From Bacillus sp. FJAT-22090 (GTDB lineage: Bacteria; Bacillota; Bacilli; Bacillales_A; Planococcaceae): a stretch of 64,000 bases of DNA. The notes under the pieces are model-generated. The model saw nothing but the letters and a program-made list of their open reading frames with translations. It searched no databases and was not told where the DNA came from. The translations under genes and the position numbers were made by a program. Positions 24,720 to 32,743 of the stretch are shown piece after piece; within the stretch, counting starts at the first letter, position 1; each line of letters begins with the position of its first letter. The stretch spans positions 2,046,001-2,110,000 of the forward strand of contig NZ_CP012601.1 in NCBI RefSeq assembly GCF_001278755.1. The letters run 5' to 3'.

Positions 24720-25331
24720 TTGAACAGAAATATACCCTTATTGGGTTTAATCATAACCTTACTTTTAGCTTATACCTTTACATGGATCACATTTTCTAAT
24801 GAAAAGGTATTTTGGTACTTTTACACTTTTACGGTCCTTTTTCTCATGTCGATTGCATTTTTTTACGCTAAGATAGATGATAAGATCAAAACAATTGAAT
24901 ATATTCTTTATGGCGTAGGATTTGGATTTTTGATGTATGCCATAATTGCAGGAGGATATAAATTACTTGAGTGGATTCCAGGTATATCGACCACAAGTGT
25001 CAACCAATTTTTTGGTAACTTTGCTCCTACTTCCATTTGGCATTTTCTATTGCTTTTGTTCATTATAGCACCTGGTGAAGAATTTTTTTGGAGAGGGTAT
25101 ATACAGCAACAATTGAAGCGGTGGATGACTCCTTCAAAAGCTATTCTTGCTAGTTCAGTACTATCTAGCCTTTCTTTTATATTTAGCGGTTTTTGGCTAG
25201 GTATGTTAGGCGCTTTCATTTGTGGTCTCATTTTGGGAATTTTATATGAATGGAAAAAAAGTATGCCTCTTATTATTTTAGCCCATATCATTTTGTTAGT
25301 CTTGTTATTTTTAGTGTTCCCTATTGTCTGA
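24720..25331 (+). CDS. CPBP-family intramembrane protease-like protein
   Basis: A membrane protein of about 203 residues with about seven hydrophobic helices. It has motif 1 of the CPBP/Abi family, GEEFFWRGYI (Glu-Glu-x3-Arg), in the middle. The later histidine of the second motif is not evident: the equivalent stretch reads SSLSFIFSGF. The third motif has AHIIL with one histidine. Catalytic activity is therefore uncertain. The start is ambiguous: GTG at 24711 is too close to the weak AGGA, while TTG at 24720 has better spacing. Members of the family include prenyl-protein protease relatives and bacteriocin self-immunity proteins. Nothing nearby points to bacteriocin synthesis. Confidence 0.75.
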   Translation: MNRNIPLLGLIITLLLAYTFTWITFSNEKVFWYFYTFTVLFLMSIAFFYAKIDDKIKTIEYILYGVGFGFLMYAIIAGGYKLLEWIPGISTTSVNQFFGNFAPTSIWHFLLLLFIIAPGEEFFWRGYIQQQLKRWMTPSKAILASSVLSSLSFIFSGFWLGMLGAFICGLILGILYEWKKSMPLIILAHIILLVLLFLVFPIV

Positions 25332-25411
25332 AACAATTATTAATCAGTTACGTCTAATAATATGTATAAATAAAGAAGTATAACTTATTTTTTTAAAGGA
25401 GCTGGAAAATC

Positions 25412-26014
25412 ATGAAAAAGTTTTATTCTTTATTGTCTGTTATGCTACTTACAGTTTTAATTGCTGCTTGTGGTACAACAACTAATGAATCTGAAAACAC
25501 TAACAATCTACCTACTACTGAAGCAACTGAAAATGGACAATCACAAAATGATTCAACTAGTTCCACTGAGCCGCAACAAGTACTTGAAGGTACTACTACA
25601 GAAAGCGAAAGCCAAAACTACTCCATCACAGTTGCAGAAGGTTTTGAACTGACTGGAGAAGAACCGAACAAGGATTTAATTTTCAATAAAGAAAATGATT
25701 TACAGTCGATGAGAATTGAAACCTTTAATAAGGAAGAAGTCAATTTAGAAGAAACTACAAACAATTTAATGGAAACACTAAAGGCTTCCAATGAGGAAGG
25801 AACATTAGAAGAAATTACAGATGTAAATCAACTGCCTGCTAGTGATACTATTCAGCAAGCAAAAGGTTTCCAAATAGATACTCCAGATGGAAAAGTTACG
25901 GGATATACTTTTGAAACAGACGGATTGATAGTAAAACTTACTATATTTGATACAGCTGATACTCCTGCATTAGAAACTTTCATACAAATGGCAGGAACAA
26001 TAAAAAGTAAATAA
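25412..26014 (+). CDS. lipoprotein of unknown function
   Basis: A 200-residue secreted lipoprotein. It has a basic N-terminus, a hydrophobic core and a lipobox LIAAC with the lipidated cysteine near residue 20. A Ser/Thr/Asn/Glu-rich linker follows (about 21-70), then a compact alpha/beta region (about 75-200) that I cannot assign. The C-terminal end (PALETFIQMAGTIKS) resembles the PsbP/LpqN-like small domains of some Gram-positive lipoproteins, but this is only a suggestion. AAAGGAG precedes the ATG. Its terminator appears to be the target of the IS1182-like insertion that follows. Confidence 0.8.
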   Translation: MKKFYSLLSVMLLTVLIAACGTTTNESENTNNLPTTEATENGQSQNDSTSSTEPQQVLEGTTTESESQNYSITVAEGFELTGEEPNKDLIFNKENDLQSMRIETFNKEEVNLEETTNNLMETLKASNEEGTLEEITDVNQLPASDTIQQAKGFQIDTPDGKVTGYTFETDGLIVKLTIFDTADTPALETFIQMAGTIKSK

Positions 26015-26017
26015 AAA

Positions 26018-26050
26018 AAAGCTTCTGATTAGTAGTTAATTAGAAACTTT
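26018..26050 (+). terminator. terminator hairpin, left copy, abutting the insertion element
   Basis: GCTTCTGATTAGTAGTTAATTAGAAAC forms an imperfect hairpin directly after the lipoprotein stop. The near-copy at 26693-26727 has the full stem and a T tract. The left copy has lost its clean T tract at the junction with the mobile element. Confidence 0.6.
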
Positions 26051-26139
26051 CAGACTGTAGACAAACTCAAAGAAATTTGAATTGTCTATAGTCTTTTTTT
26101 ATTTACAATACATAGTAAGAAATCGTCGATTTCCGTTTT

Positions 26140-26240
26140 AGGCGCTACGCTTTCCACGGGCACGGCCTCAGCCTTCTCCCTCGCTACGCTCAGTCCGGGT
26201 GCTTCGGCTCGTGCTGTTCCCGTAGGAGTCTTCGCGCCTT
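26140..26240. repeat. GC-rich repeat family B, copy B3
   Basis: The sequence shares ATCGTCGATTTCC upstream, then GGCG..ACGCTTTCCACGGGC and GCTGTTCCCG.AGGAGTC, with the tandem copies at 40887-41104 and 41149-41360. Here it lies inside the decayed insertion element. Confidence 0.65.
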
Positions 26241-26248
26241 CCACTCCA

Positions 26249-26640
26249 ATGGATGAGCCAAACAATAAAGAGATTGAAACGAATATGGCGTATCGCTGGT
26301 TTTTAGATTTGGTTTTCATACAGAAATACTGCACTTCTCAACCTTCGGTAAGAACTACGCACGTCGTTTTCAAGAGACCGACATCTTTTAAAAGAGATTA
26401 TGAACCGTGGTCTATTATCAGAAGACCATGTATTAATTGATTCCACTCATATGGAGGCGAGTGCCGATAAACGTAAGTATAGTAAGAAGATTGTAAGGAA
26501 AGAAACACGTGCCTACGAGAAAAAGCTTCAAGAAGAGCTGAATCTAGATCGTGAAGAAAACGGAAAAATGCCGTTTCCCTTGGAGAAATTCGAACGTGAA
26601 ATAAAATTCAGGGGAAATTTGAAATCAAATACCTTCAAAA
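26249..26640 (+). pseudogene. transposase remnant, IS1182 type
   Basis: Two transposase fragments lie in different frames. The first holds EIETNMAYRWFLDL (about 26263-26310). The second holds EDHVLIDSTHMEASADKRKY and later NLDREENGKMPFPLEKFE (about 26420-26590). Both resemble the catalytic region of IS1182-type DDE transposases, with the second Asp in IDSTH. The N-terminal third and the C-terminal half are missing, and a frameshift falls near 26390. No start codon with a ribosome site is present. Confidence 0.75.
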
Positions 26641-26692
26641 TTGACAAAGTACCCCGAGAGACGAACTCTTGGGGTACTTTGTCTACAGTCTG

Positions 26693-26727
26693 AGCTTCTG
26701 AATAATAGTTAATCAGAAGCTTTTTTT
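26693..26727 (+). terminator. terminator hairpin, right copy
   Basis: AGCTTCTGA ... TCAGAAGCT stem followed by TTTTTTT on the plus strand. It is similar over its whole length to the hairpin at 26018-26050. It was probably the original terminator of the lipoprotein gene. Confidence 0.75.
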
Positions 26728-26728
26728 A

Positions 26729-27175
26729 TTAATACGACAAATTTTTAATGGATAAACCAAGTTTTTTTACTAGGTCGATAACTTCTAGTTTTTCTTCCTC
26801 TGAAAGAGCTCCCATTAATTCAACCAGTTGTTGCTCGTGTCTTGGGAAAAGTTCGTCCATGAATGCATTTCCTTCATTTGTAATTTCTGCAAAAGTCACT
26901 CGACGATCAGAATCACAAGAAACACGACTAATATAACCTCTCTTTTCTAACTTGTCTACTACATATGTAATAGAGCCACTTGCCAAGAGGATTTTGTTCC
27001 CAATTTGCTGAAGTGGTTGTCTCCCCTTATGATATAAGAGTTCCAATACTGCAAATTCAGTCGGGTTTAAACCATTTTCTTGAAAGAAATGATTCGTACT
27101 TTCATGAATTACTTTATGAGCACGTGACAACACAATAAATAACTTTAATGCACTGTTCGATTGTTCATTTGTCAT
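26729..27175 (-). CDS. ykvE: MarR-family regulator (YkvE-like)
   Basis: A protein of about 148 residues with the MarR winged helix. The recognition region reads LLASGSITYVVDKLEKRGYI and the wing SCDSDRRVTFAEIT. From memory it resembles B. subtilis YkvE. I chose the ATG at 27175 (MTNEQS) because AGGTGAGG lies nine bases upstream; the upstream GTG and ATG codons overlap that site. No redox cysteine of OhrR type is at the N-terminus. It probably binds DNA as a dimer and responds to a small ligand; the target genes are unknown. The adjacent gene encodes a sensor kinase. Confidence 0.85.
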   Translation of the reverse strand: MTNEQSNSALKLFIVLSRAHKVIHESTNHFFQENGLNPTEFAVLELLYHKGRQPLQQIGNKILLASGSITYVVDKLEKRGYISRVSCDSDRRVTFAEITNEGNAFMDELFPRHEQQLVELMGALSEEEKLEVIDLVKKLGLSIKNLSY

Positions 27176-27231
27176 TCTCGTCATCCTCACCTAAATAAAA
27201 TACACTAAACACTATTATATAGGTCAGGTGA

Positions 27232-28317
27232 TTAGATTGTCAAAATATGTTTGTTCTCATTATGAAGAGGAAGCAGAAATGTAAAAGTAGTTCCTTTTCC
27301 TACTGTACTACTTACTTCAATATTTCCTCCATGTTCACCAATTACTTTGTTAATATGTGCCAATCCTAAACCTGTCCCATAAGTTTTAGTTGTATAAAAA
27401 GGATCAAAAATCTTTTCTAGAACTTTTTCTTCAATACCATGTCCTTGATCTTCAACGGAAACACACACATAGGGTTTATCACCCATGTCCGAAATATTTA
27501 TATATATATTTCCTCCATTTGACATTGCCTCTATTGCATTTTTTATCGTATTTATAAATACTTGTTTTAATAAATTTCGATCACCTAATATTTTTCGAGT
27601 ATGGTCAATCTCAAAATTGATAGTAGCATTTATGTTTTGCATCAATGCTTGAGGAGCCATAAAATTAACTACTTCAAGAATTAGATTCTTTATCTCAAAG
27701 TTTGTAAATATAGGAGTAGTAGGCTTAGAAACTTCTAAGAATTCCGTTAAAATCTCTTCCATTCTATTAATTTCATCATTAATAACGGATAAATACCTTT
27801 TTCCATCATCATTTGCAGTAGAATACAATAATTGAGTAAATCCTTTTAATGACGTCATTGGATTGCGTATTTCATGTGCAATACTTGCTGCCAATTGCCC
27901 CAGAGTGCTAAGAGATTCTGTGTGATCTAATCTCTTTTTCATTCTCATTTTTTCGGATTCATCATGAACTTCCGTTAAGTAAAGATCTGCATCCTTTTGT
28001 TTTGAAACTCTAATTCTTATATATTTTAACTCACCCCTGAAGGTTTGTATTTCACAAAAAAACTCCGCCTGCCCTTTATGGTGAAGTTCTTGTATAAACT
28101 CTTTTTTATTATCAAGGTTAGCTTTTAGCATTTTCAAAATATGAAATGCATTCATCCCACTTAACTCATTTCTATCGGTTTGTAGAATATTCTCTACTTT
28201 TGAATTTACTTCTAGAATTATTCCTTCATGATTAATGAAAATAAGCCCTCCAGAATAAAGCTGAAAAACATGTTCAAATCTTTGCTTATATTTTGCTTCA
28301 ACTACCACAAACGTCAC
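27232..28317 (-). CDS. soluble PAS sensor histidine kinase, sporulation-kinase type
   Basis: A protein of about 361 residues. A PAS domain (about 15-125, FINHEGIILEVNSKVE) is followed by the phospho-acceptor helix LAASIAHEIRNPMTSLKGF, whose sequence is typical of KinA-KinE type kinases. The catalytic domain has N box NAIEAM, G1 DQGHGIEEK and G2 GTGLGL. No membrane helix is present if the start is at GTG 28317 or 28308, both near AGGAGAGG. The longer frame would add a hydrophobic stretch without a ribosome site. It probably feeds the Spo0F/Spo0A phosphorelay. No response regulator gene is adjacent, so it is an orphan kinase. Confidence 0.82.
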   Translation of the reverse strand: MTFVVVEAKYKQRFEHVFQLYSGGLIFINHEGIILEVNSKVENILQTDRNELSGMNAFHILKMLKANLDNKKEFIQELHHKGQAEFFCEIQTFRGELKYIRIRVSKQKDADLYLTEVHDESEKMRMKKRLDHTESLSTLGQLAASIAHEIRNPMTSLKGFTQLLYSTANDDGKRYLSVINDEINRMEEILTEFLEVSKPTTPIFTNFEIKNLILEVVNFMAPQALMQNINATINFEIDHTRKILGDRNLLKQVFINTIKNAIEAMSNGGNIYINISDMGDKPYVCVSVEDQGHGIEEKVLEKIFDPFYTTKTYGTGLGLAHINKVIGEHGGNIEVSSTVGKGTTFTFLLPLHNENKHILTI

Positions 28318-28514
28318 CCATCCTCTCCTAACGATTAAAAAATCATCCCAAAAAAGGGGTATATACAGTATGTAAAAAAGAAGCATTTTAAATGTTTGTT
28401 AATTCTGATTATTCCACAAATTTTTTTATAATGAAATGATTCCTTTTACCTATATTGTCGACAACAACAATCATTGTTGTTACAATAGAAAGAAGTAAAA
28501 AGGAGTTATTAACA

Positions 28515-30275
28515 ATGAATATAATCTTAACAACACTAAATGCAAAATACATTCATACTAATTTGGCACTTCGCTGCTTAAAATCCTATGCAGAACCAGA
28601 ATATTCCCCCCTTATCACTGAATACACCATTAAAGACCCCACATTTAACATTGTCGCGGATTTATATCAGAAAAAACCCGATATTGTAGGTTTTAGCTGC
28701 TATATTTGGAATATCGAAGAAACGTTAAAAGTTATTAAAATTCTCAAGACTGTGGACCCAAAAATTACTATTGTTTTAGGTGGTCCGGAAGTTTCTTACG
28801 ACACAAATATTTGGTTACGACAAGTAAAAGAAATAGATTATATTGTCGTTGGTGAAGGAGAAATTTCTTTTAAGGAACTGTTAAATTTCCTACACGGTAA
28901 ACAGTCTCTTGAAAACATACCTGGTGTAGCATATGTACAAGACGACAAATTTATTCTAAATCCGCTACCAAAAAAATTAGATTTAAGAGAATCTCCTTCA
29001 CCATTTCGCTTTGAAGAAGATTTACCCACTCTGTCTAAGCGAATAGTTTATATTGAAACAAGTCGTGGTTGTCCTTTCTCCTGTCAATTTTGTTTATCTT
29101 CTATTGAGGTAGGTGTTAGATACTTCAATAGAGATAAAGTGAAGGAAGATATTCGCTTTTTAATGGCAAATGGAGCGAAAACAATAAAGTTTGTGGATCG
29201 AACTTTTAATATAAGTAGAAGCTACGCAATGGAAATGTTCCAATTTTTAATAGATGAACATTTACCTGGAGTAGTCTTTCAGTTTGAAATAACTGCTGAT
29301 ATTATGAGGCCAGAAGTAATTCAATTTTTAAATGATAATGCACCAGCAGGGCTTTTCCGATTTGAAATTGGCGTCCAATCAACAAATGATTTAACGAACG
29401 AACTTGTCAAACGTAGACAAAACTTTGAGAAGTTAAAACGTACAGTTACAATGGTTAAGAGTGGAGGCAAAATTGATCAGCATTTGGATCTAATTGCCGG
29501 TCTGCCAGAAGAAGATTATGATTCCTTTAGAAATACTTTCAATGAAGTATTTGAAATGCGCCCAGAGGAATTACAGTTAGGATTTTTAAAGTTGCTACGT
29601 GGTACTGGATTACGTGTGGAAGCAAAAAAATACGGTTATGTTTATGTAGATCAAGCGCCGTATGAAATCTTTTCTAATAATGTGTTATCTTTTGACGATA
29701 TCCTTCGCATAAAACAAGTGGAAGATGTTTTAGAGAAATATTGGAACGCGCATAGGATGGATCGAACACTTGAATACTTGTTCGATCAAATTTTTGATAC
29801 TCCATTTGATTTCTTCCAACAATTTGGTACCTTTTGGGAGGAAAGAAATTGGTCGAAAATTGGTCATCAATTAGAGGATTTATTCATTAGATTGAATAGC
29901 TTTTTAATGGGAATTGAAAACTTATCGTTACCAGTTGTTCAAAGTGTTATGAAACTAGATTATTTATCTAAACAAAAATTCCAACCACGCAAACCTTGGT
30001 GGTCAAACGACATTGCTAAAGAAGAACAATCCTATCTATATAAACAACTTCTGTTAGATCCATCTAATGCAGGGGATGAATTTGCATCACTTCAGATGAA
30101 CGAACGTGAATTATATAAACAAACTTTTATAACACCAATCTCTATTTGTGTTGACTCATATTTGCAGGGAATAATAAAAGAAAGAGAAGGATACTTACTT
30201 ACTACTTTTGGAAAAGGTCCAACCCCACATTTCTTTTTTATCGAACAAAAACAACAAAGCCAATTAATCCTTTAA
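28515..30275 (+). CDS. B12-binding radical SAM protein (DUF4080 type)
   Basis: A protein of about 586 residues. The N-terminal cobalamin-binding-like domain (about 1-140) contains IVGFSCYIWNIEE and GGPEVSYD. The radical SAM core (about 165-390) contains the cluster motif SRGCPFSCQFCLS, spacing Cys-x3-Cys-x2-Cys. The C-terminal DUF4080-like part has HRMDRTLEYLFDQIF. The DxHxxG cobalamin-ligand motif is not evident, so base-off binding is uncertain. I place the start at ATG 28515, after AAGGAG; the longer frame lacks a ribosome site. The substrate is unknown. It may modify or synthesise a small molecule. It is a single gene with its own terminator. Confidence 0.85.
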   Translation: MNIILTTLNAKYIHTNLALRCLKSYAEPEYSPLITEYTIKDPTFNIVADLYQKKPDIVGFSCYIWNIEETLKVIKILKTVDPKITIVLGGPEVSYDTNIWLRQVKEIDYIVVGEGEISFKELLNFLHGKQSLENIPGVAYVQDDKFILNPLPKKLDLRESPSPFRFEEDLPTLSKRIVYIETSRGCPFSCQFCLSSIEVGVRYFNRDKVKEDIRFLMANGAKTIKFVDRTFNISRSYAMEMFQFLIDEHLPGVVFQFEITADIMRPEVIQFLNDNAPAGLFRFEIGVQSTNDLTNELVKRRQNFEKLKRTVTMVKSGGKIDQHLDLIAGLPEEDYDSFRNTFNEVFEMRPEELQLGFLKLLRGTGLRVEAKKYGYVYVDQAPYEIFSNNVLSFDDILRIKQVEDVLEKYWNAHRMDRTLEYLFDQIFDTPFDFFQQFGTFWEERNWSKIGHQLEDLFIRLNSFLMGIENLSLPVVQSVMKLDYLSKQKFQPRKPWWSNDIAKEEQSYLYKQLLLDPSNAGDEFASLQMNERELYKQTFITPISICVDSYLQGIIKEREGYLLTTFGKGPTPHFFFIEQKQQSQLIL

Positions 30276-30293
30276 CGGATTAATTGGCTTTTC
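30256..30293 (+). terminator. terminator overlapping the end of the radical SAM gene
   Basis: Stem AAGCCAATTAATCC / GGATTAATTGGCTT with TTTT after it. The left arm encodes the last residues of the protein and the stop codon falls in the loop. The hairpin is nearly symmetrical and may also stop transcription of ktrD from the other side. Confidence 0.8.
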
Positions 30294-30295
30294 TA

Positions 30296-31648
30296 TTATC
30301 CGATAATCACTCGCTCTTTCGGGTAATGATATTTACTTTTATTACTCTTTCCACCTAATGTATATAAAAATGAGATCAGACCAACTCGTCCAATAAACAT
30401 TAATATCATAATTGTTACCTTCCCAATAATTGATAGATCTCCAGTAATACCAAGCGACATTCCACAAGTACCGAAAGCAGAGGTTATTTCAAATAATAAA
30501 GATGTAATTGGAATATCCGGTTCAGTTATAGAAAGTAGAATAGTTGCGGCAAATACCATACCTAGAGCTAAAATTATTACTGCATATGCTCGAAAAATAT
30601 CAATTAAATGAATTTCACGATGAAAAATTTGAATATTGTCTTTACCTCTTGAAAAATTGATTAAAAATAATAGTGCAATGGCAAAAGTTGTCGTACGTAT
30701 CCCGCCACCTACTGAGCTTGGGGATGCACCAATGAACATCAAAACACTTATTAAAAAATTTGTACCTTCTTGGAATAATGTAATATCTACTGTTGTTAAA
30801 CCTGCTGAACGAGATGAAACAGAATGGAAGAAAGCTGTGAAAAACTTTTCATGCCAAGCCATTCCTTTCATTGAATTAAACATTTCAAGTAAAAGAATCA
30901 TTAGTGTACCAAACATCAGAAGAATTGCATATGTGATCGTTGTCAGCTTTGTAAATAATGAAAAACGAAAATTTTTATTTTTGTTTGAAAGAAATTCTTT
31001 TACTTCAATTAAAACTGGGAACCCTATTGCTCCAAAAACAATTAACATGCTAGTAATTATTTGAACAAAGTAATCATGATGATACGGTATTAAAGATTCA
31101 CCTGTTATATCGAACCCTGCATTGGTTGTGGCCGAAACAGACGTAAAGATCCCATGTACCATCGCTTCCTTAAATGTATCATAATATTGTGTGAAATATA
31201 AAGTTAATATAACTGCTCCTATAAGTTGAATTAACAATAAAATTTTAACAATTTCTTTTATTAAGTTCACTACACCCGATAATTTAGGCTGATTATGATC
31301 AACCATTATTAACTGTCTTTCGCGAAGCCCAATTTTTTTACCCGAAACTAACCAAATAAATGTCCCTAACGACATAATTCCAATTCCACCTAATTGGAGA
31401 ATCAGTAATAACATAAAGTATCCAAATACACTATATGTTTCAAGAATATTAATCGCTGTTAAACCAGTGACACTAACTGCACTTACTGCGGTAAACAAAC
31501 TATCAATAAAATCCACATGAACCCCTGGCCTATGAACACCTGGTAAATTTAGAAGAATTACTGATACAGCAATAGCAATAAAATAATACGTTACGATTAC
31601 TTGAGCTGGAGTAAATTTAAACTTTTGTTTAACTTGAAATGTTCTCAT
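30296..31648 (-). CDS. ktrD: Ktr potassium uptake channel subunit (KtrD/KtrB)
   Basis: A protein of about 450 residues with the TrkH/Ktr architecture of four membrane-pore-membrane repeats. The four filter loops read SVTGLTA, TTNAGFD, SRSAGLTT and GTCGMSL, so each keeps its filter glycine. Length and sequence fit B. subtilis KtrD (449 residues) better than a TrkH of proteobacterial type. I chose the ATG at 31648, nine bases after AAAGGA. KtrD works with the cytosolic RCK subunit KtrC, which is not in the window. In Bacillus these systems are inhibited by c-di-AMP through the RCK protein. No ydaO-type riboswitch was seen upstream. Confidence 0.87.
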   Translation of the reverse strand: MRTFQVKQKFKFTPAQVIVTYYFIAIAVSVILLNLPGVHRPGVHVDFIDSLFTAVSAVSVTGLTAINILETYSVFGYFMLLLILQLGGIGIMSLGTFIWLVSGKKIGLRERQLIMVDHNQPKLSGVVNLIKEIVKILLLIQLIGAVILTLYFTQYYDTFKEAMVHGIFTSVSATTNAGFDITGESLIPYHHDYFVQIITSMLIVFGAIGFPVLIEVKEFLSNKNKNFRFSLFTKLTTITYAILLMFGTLMILLLEMFNSMKGMAWHEKFFTAFFHSVSSRSAGLTTVDITLFQEGTNFLISVLMFIGASPSSVGGGIRTTTFAIALLFLINFSRGKDNIQIFHREIHLIDIFRAYAVIILALGMVFAATILLSITEPDIPITSLLFEITSAFGTCGMSLGITGDLSIIGKVTIMILMFIGRVGLISFLYTLGGKSNKSKYHYPKERVIIG

Positions 31649-31696
31649 AAATAGTTTCCTTTCAATAAGCACATACCTGTTTTCTCATTGTAAGAA

Positions 31697-31736
31697 AAAA
31701 AAGCATAAAAAGATAGTTCTAACCACTATCTTTTCA
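31697..31736 (-). terminator. terminator of the TerC gene
   Basis: Minus-strand hairpin AAAAGATAGTGGTTAGAACTATCTTTT followed by ATGCTTTTTTTT. Confidence 0.8.
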
Positions 31737-31751
31737 TACTTTTTCAATTCA

Positions 31752-32522
31752 TTACTCTGTATCTTCTTTTTTGTTTTTAACTACTCCAAATATATATCCT
31801 AATAGAGCTATACCCAGCAAGACTGTCCAGAAAGTAATTTCCCATGGTGCAGAGTGTGGAAAATCATGAGGTAGAATTCCAACTTTGTCATGAGACATTG
31901 TCAATACTGCTAATTTTACCCCTACCCAACCAACGATTAAAAATGCTGCTGTTTCGAGTGAAGGGTACTTTTCAAGTAATTGAACAAATTTGTGTGCGGC
32001 AAATCGCATAATGATTAGACCAATCACACCCCCTGCGAACATAACTGCGAATTGACCACCATTAATTCCACCAATATCAAAGTCACCTACGTACGGTAAT
32101 GTAACTGCTATAGCTACTGCAGCAAGCATAGAGTCTATTGCAAAAGCAATATCTGCAAGCTCTACTTTTAATACTGTCATCCAAAATCCAGAACCCTTTT
32201 TTAGTTCCATTCCTTCTACATCGATATGTGGACCTGGTTTTTTGCGTTGATCATAAATATGTTTTATCGAAATGAATAGTAAGTAAGCTGCTCCTATTGC
32301 TTGAACTTGCCAAATATTCACTAAGAATGTAATCATGAATAATGCTAAAAATCTAAAGACAAAAGCACCTAATAACCCGTAAAATAACGCTTTTTTCTGT
32401 TGTTCTTTTGGTAAGTGTTTTACCATTACAGCCATCACGACTGCATTATCAGCTGCAAGTAAACCTTCTAGACCTACTAAAACTAGCAAGACCCATGCAT
32501 ACTCTAGAAAAACTGTTTCCAT
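31752..32522 (-). CDS. ykoY: TerC-family membrane protein, YkoY type
   Basis: A protein of about 256 residues with about seven to eight membrane helices. TerC motifs are visible: GLEGLLAADNAVVMAVM in helix 2 and KVELADIAFAIDSMLAAVA in a later helix; the Asp and Glu residues within membranes are those thought to bind metal. The ATG at 32522 has AAGGAGG seven bases upstream. The leader holds a yybP-ykoY manganese riboswitch, so Mn export is the likely role, probably to protect the cell or to load exported metalloenzymes. In B. subtilis ykoY lies behind the same riboswitch class. Confidence 0.88.
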   Translation of the reverse strand: METVFLEYAWVLLVLVGLEGLLAADNAVVMAVMVKHLPKEQQKKALFYGLLGAFVFRFLALFMITFLVNIWQVQAIGAAYLLFISIKHIYDQRKKPGPHIDVEGMELKKGSGFWMTVLKVELADIAFAIDSMLAAVAIAVTLPYVGDFDIGGINGGQFAVMFAGGVIGLIIMRFAAHKFVQLLEKYPSLETAAFLIVGWVGVKLAVLTMSHDKVGILPHDFPHSAPWEITFWTVLLGIALLGYIFGVVKNKKEDTE

Positions 32523-32541
32523 AAATATCCTCCTTTTTTGC

Positions 32542-32581
32542 AAATAAAAAGACCCATGCCTATTAAAAGGCAAAGGTCTTG
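32542..32581 (-). terminator. riboswitch expression-platform terminator
   Basis: On the minus strand AAGACCTTTGCC ... GGCATGGGTCTTTTTATTT forms a hairpin with a T tract just before the TerC ribosome site. It would stop transcription when no manganese is bound. Confidence 0.75.
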
Positions 32582-32675
32582 CTAAGCAATTTTAAAAATT
32601 ACTATCATAACCGATGGCTTACGCCATGTAATGACGATTATGAAATAGGTTTCCCTATAGCTACTCCCCTTTGAC
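32582..32675 (-). promoter_or_regulatory. yybP-ykoY manganese riboswitch aptamer
   Basis: The minus strand begins the aptamer with AAAGGGGAGTAGC, the hallmark 5' segment of the yybP-ykoY class. It continues with the paired CATTACATGGCGTAAGCCAT arm and the internal segment TCATAATCG. The element is directly upstream of a TerC (YkoY) gene, the canonical partner. The class binds Mn(II) and turns on efflux genes. Confidence 0.85.
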
Positions 32676-32743
32676 ATATGTCAAAAGTATATCCATTTAT
32701 GTTATTCATTATAACGATTACAAATTAATTTGTAAAGGTAAAT

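Larger units (their letters stand above)
26051..26692. mobile_element. decayed IS1182-type element
   Basis: The ends are inverted repeats: CAGACTGTAGACAAA at 26051 and TTTGTCTACAGTCTG ending at 26692. The body is about 640 bases, far shorter than a complete member of the family. It contains a GC-rich family B repeat (26140-26240) and fragments of a transposase in two frames. A further hairpin ACCCCGAGAGACGAACTCTTGGGGT sits near the right end. Both flanks carry near-identical terminator hairpins, suggesting a target-site duplication of about 33 bases or targeting of a palindrome. The element is certainly inactive. Confidence 0.8.

Noticed and set aside
31649-31696. c-di-AMP (ydaO) riboswitch before ktrD
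   Set aside because: Only about 100 bases separate ktrD from the TerC gene and they contain the TerC terminator; no ydaO-type aptamer can fit.
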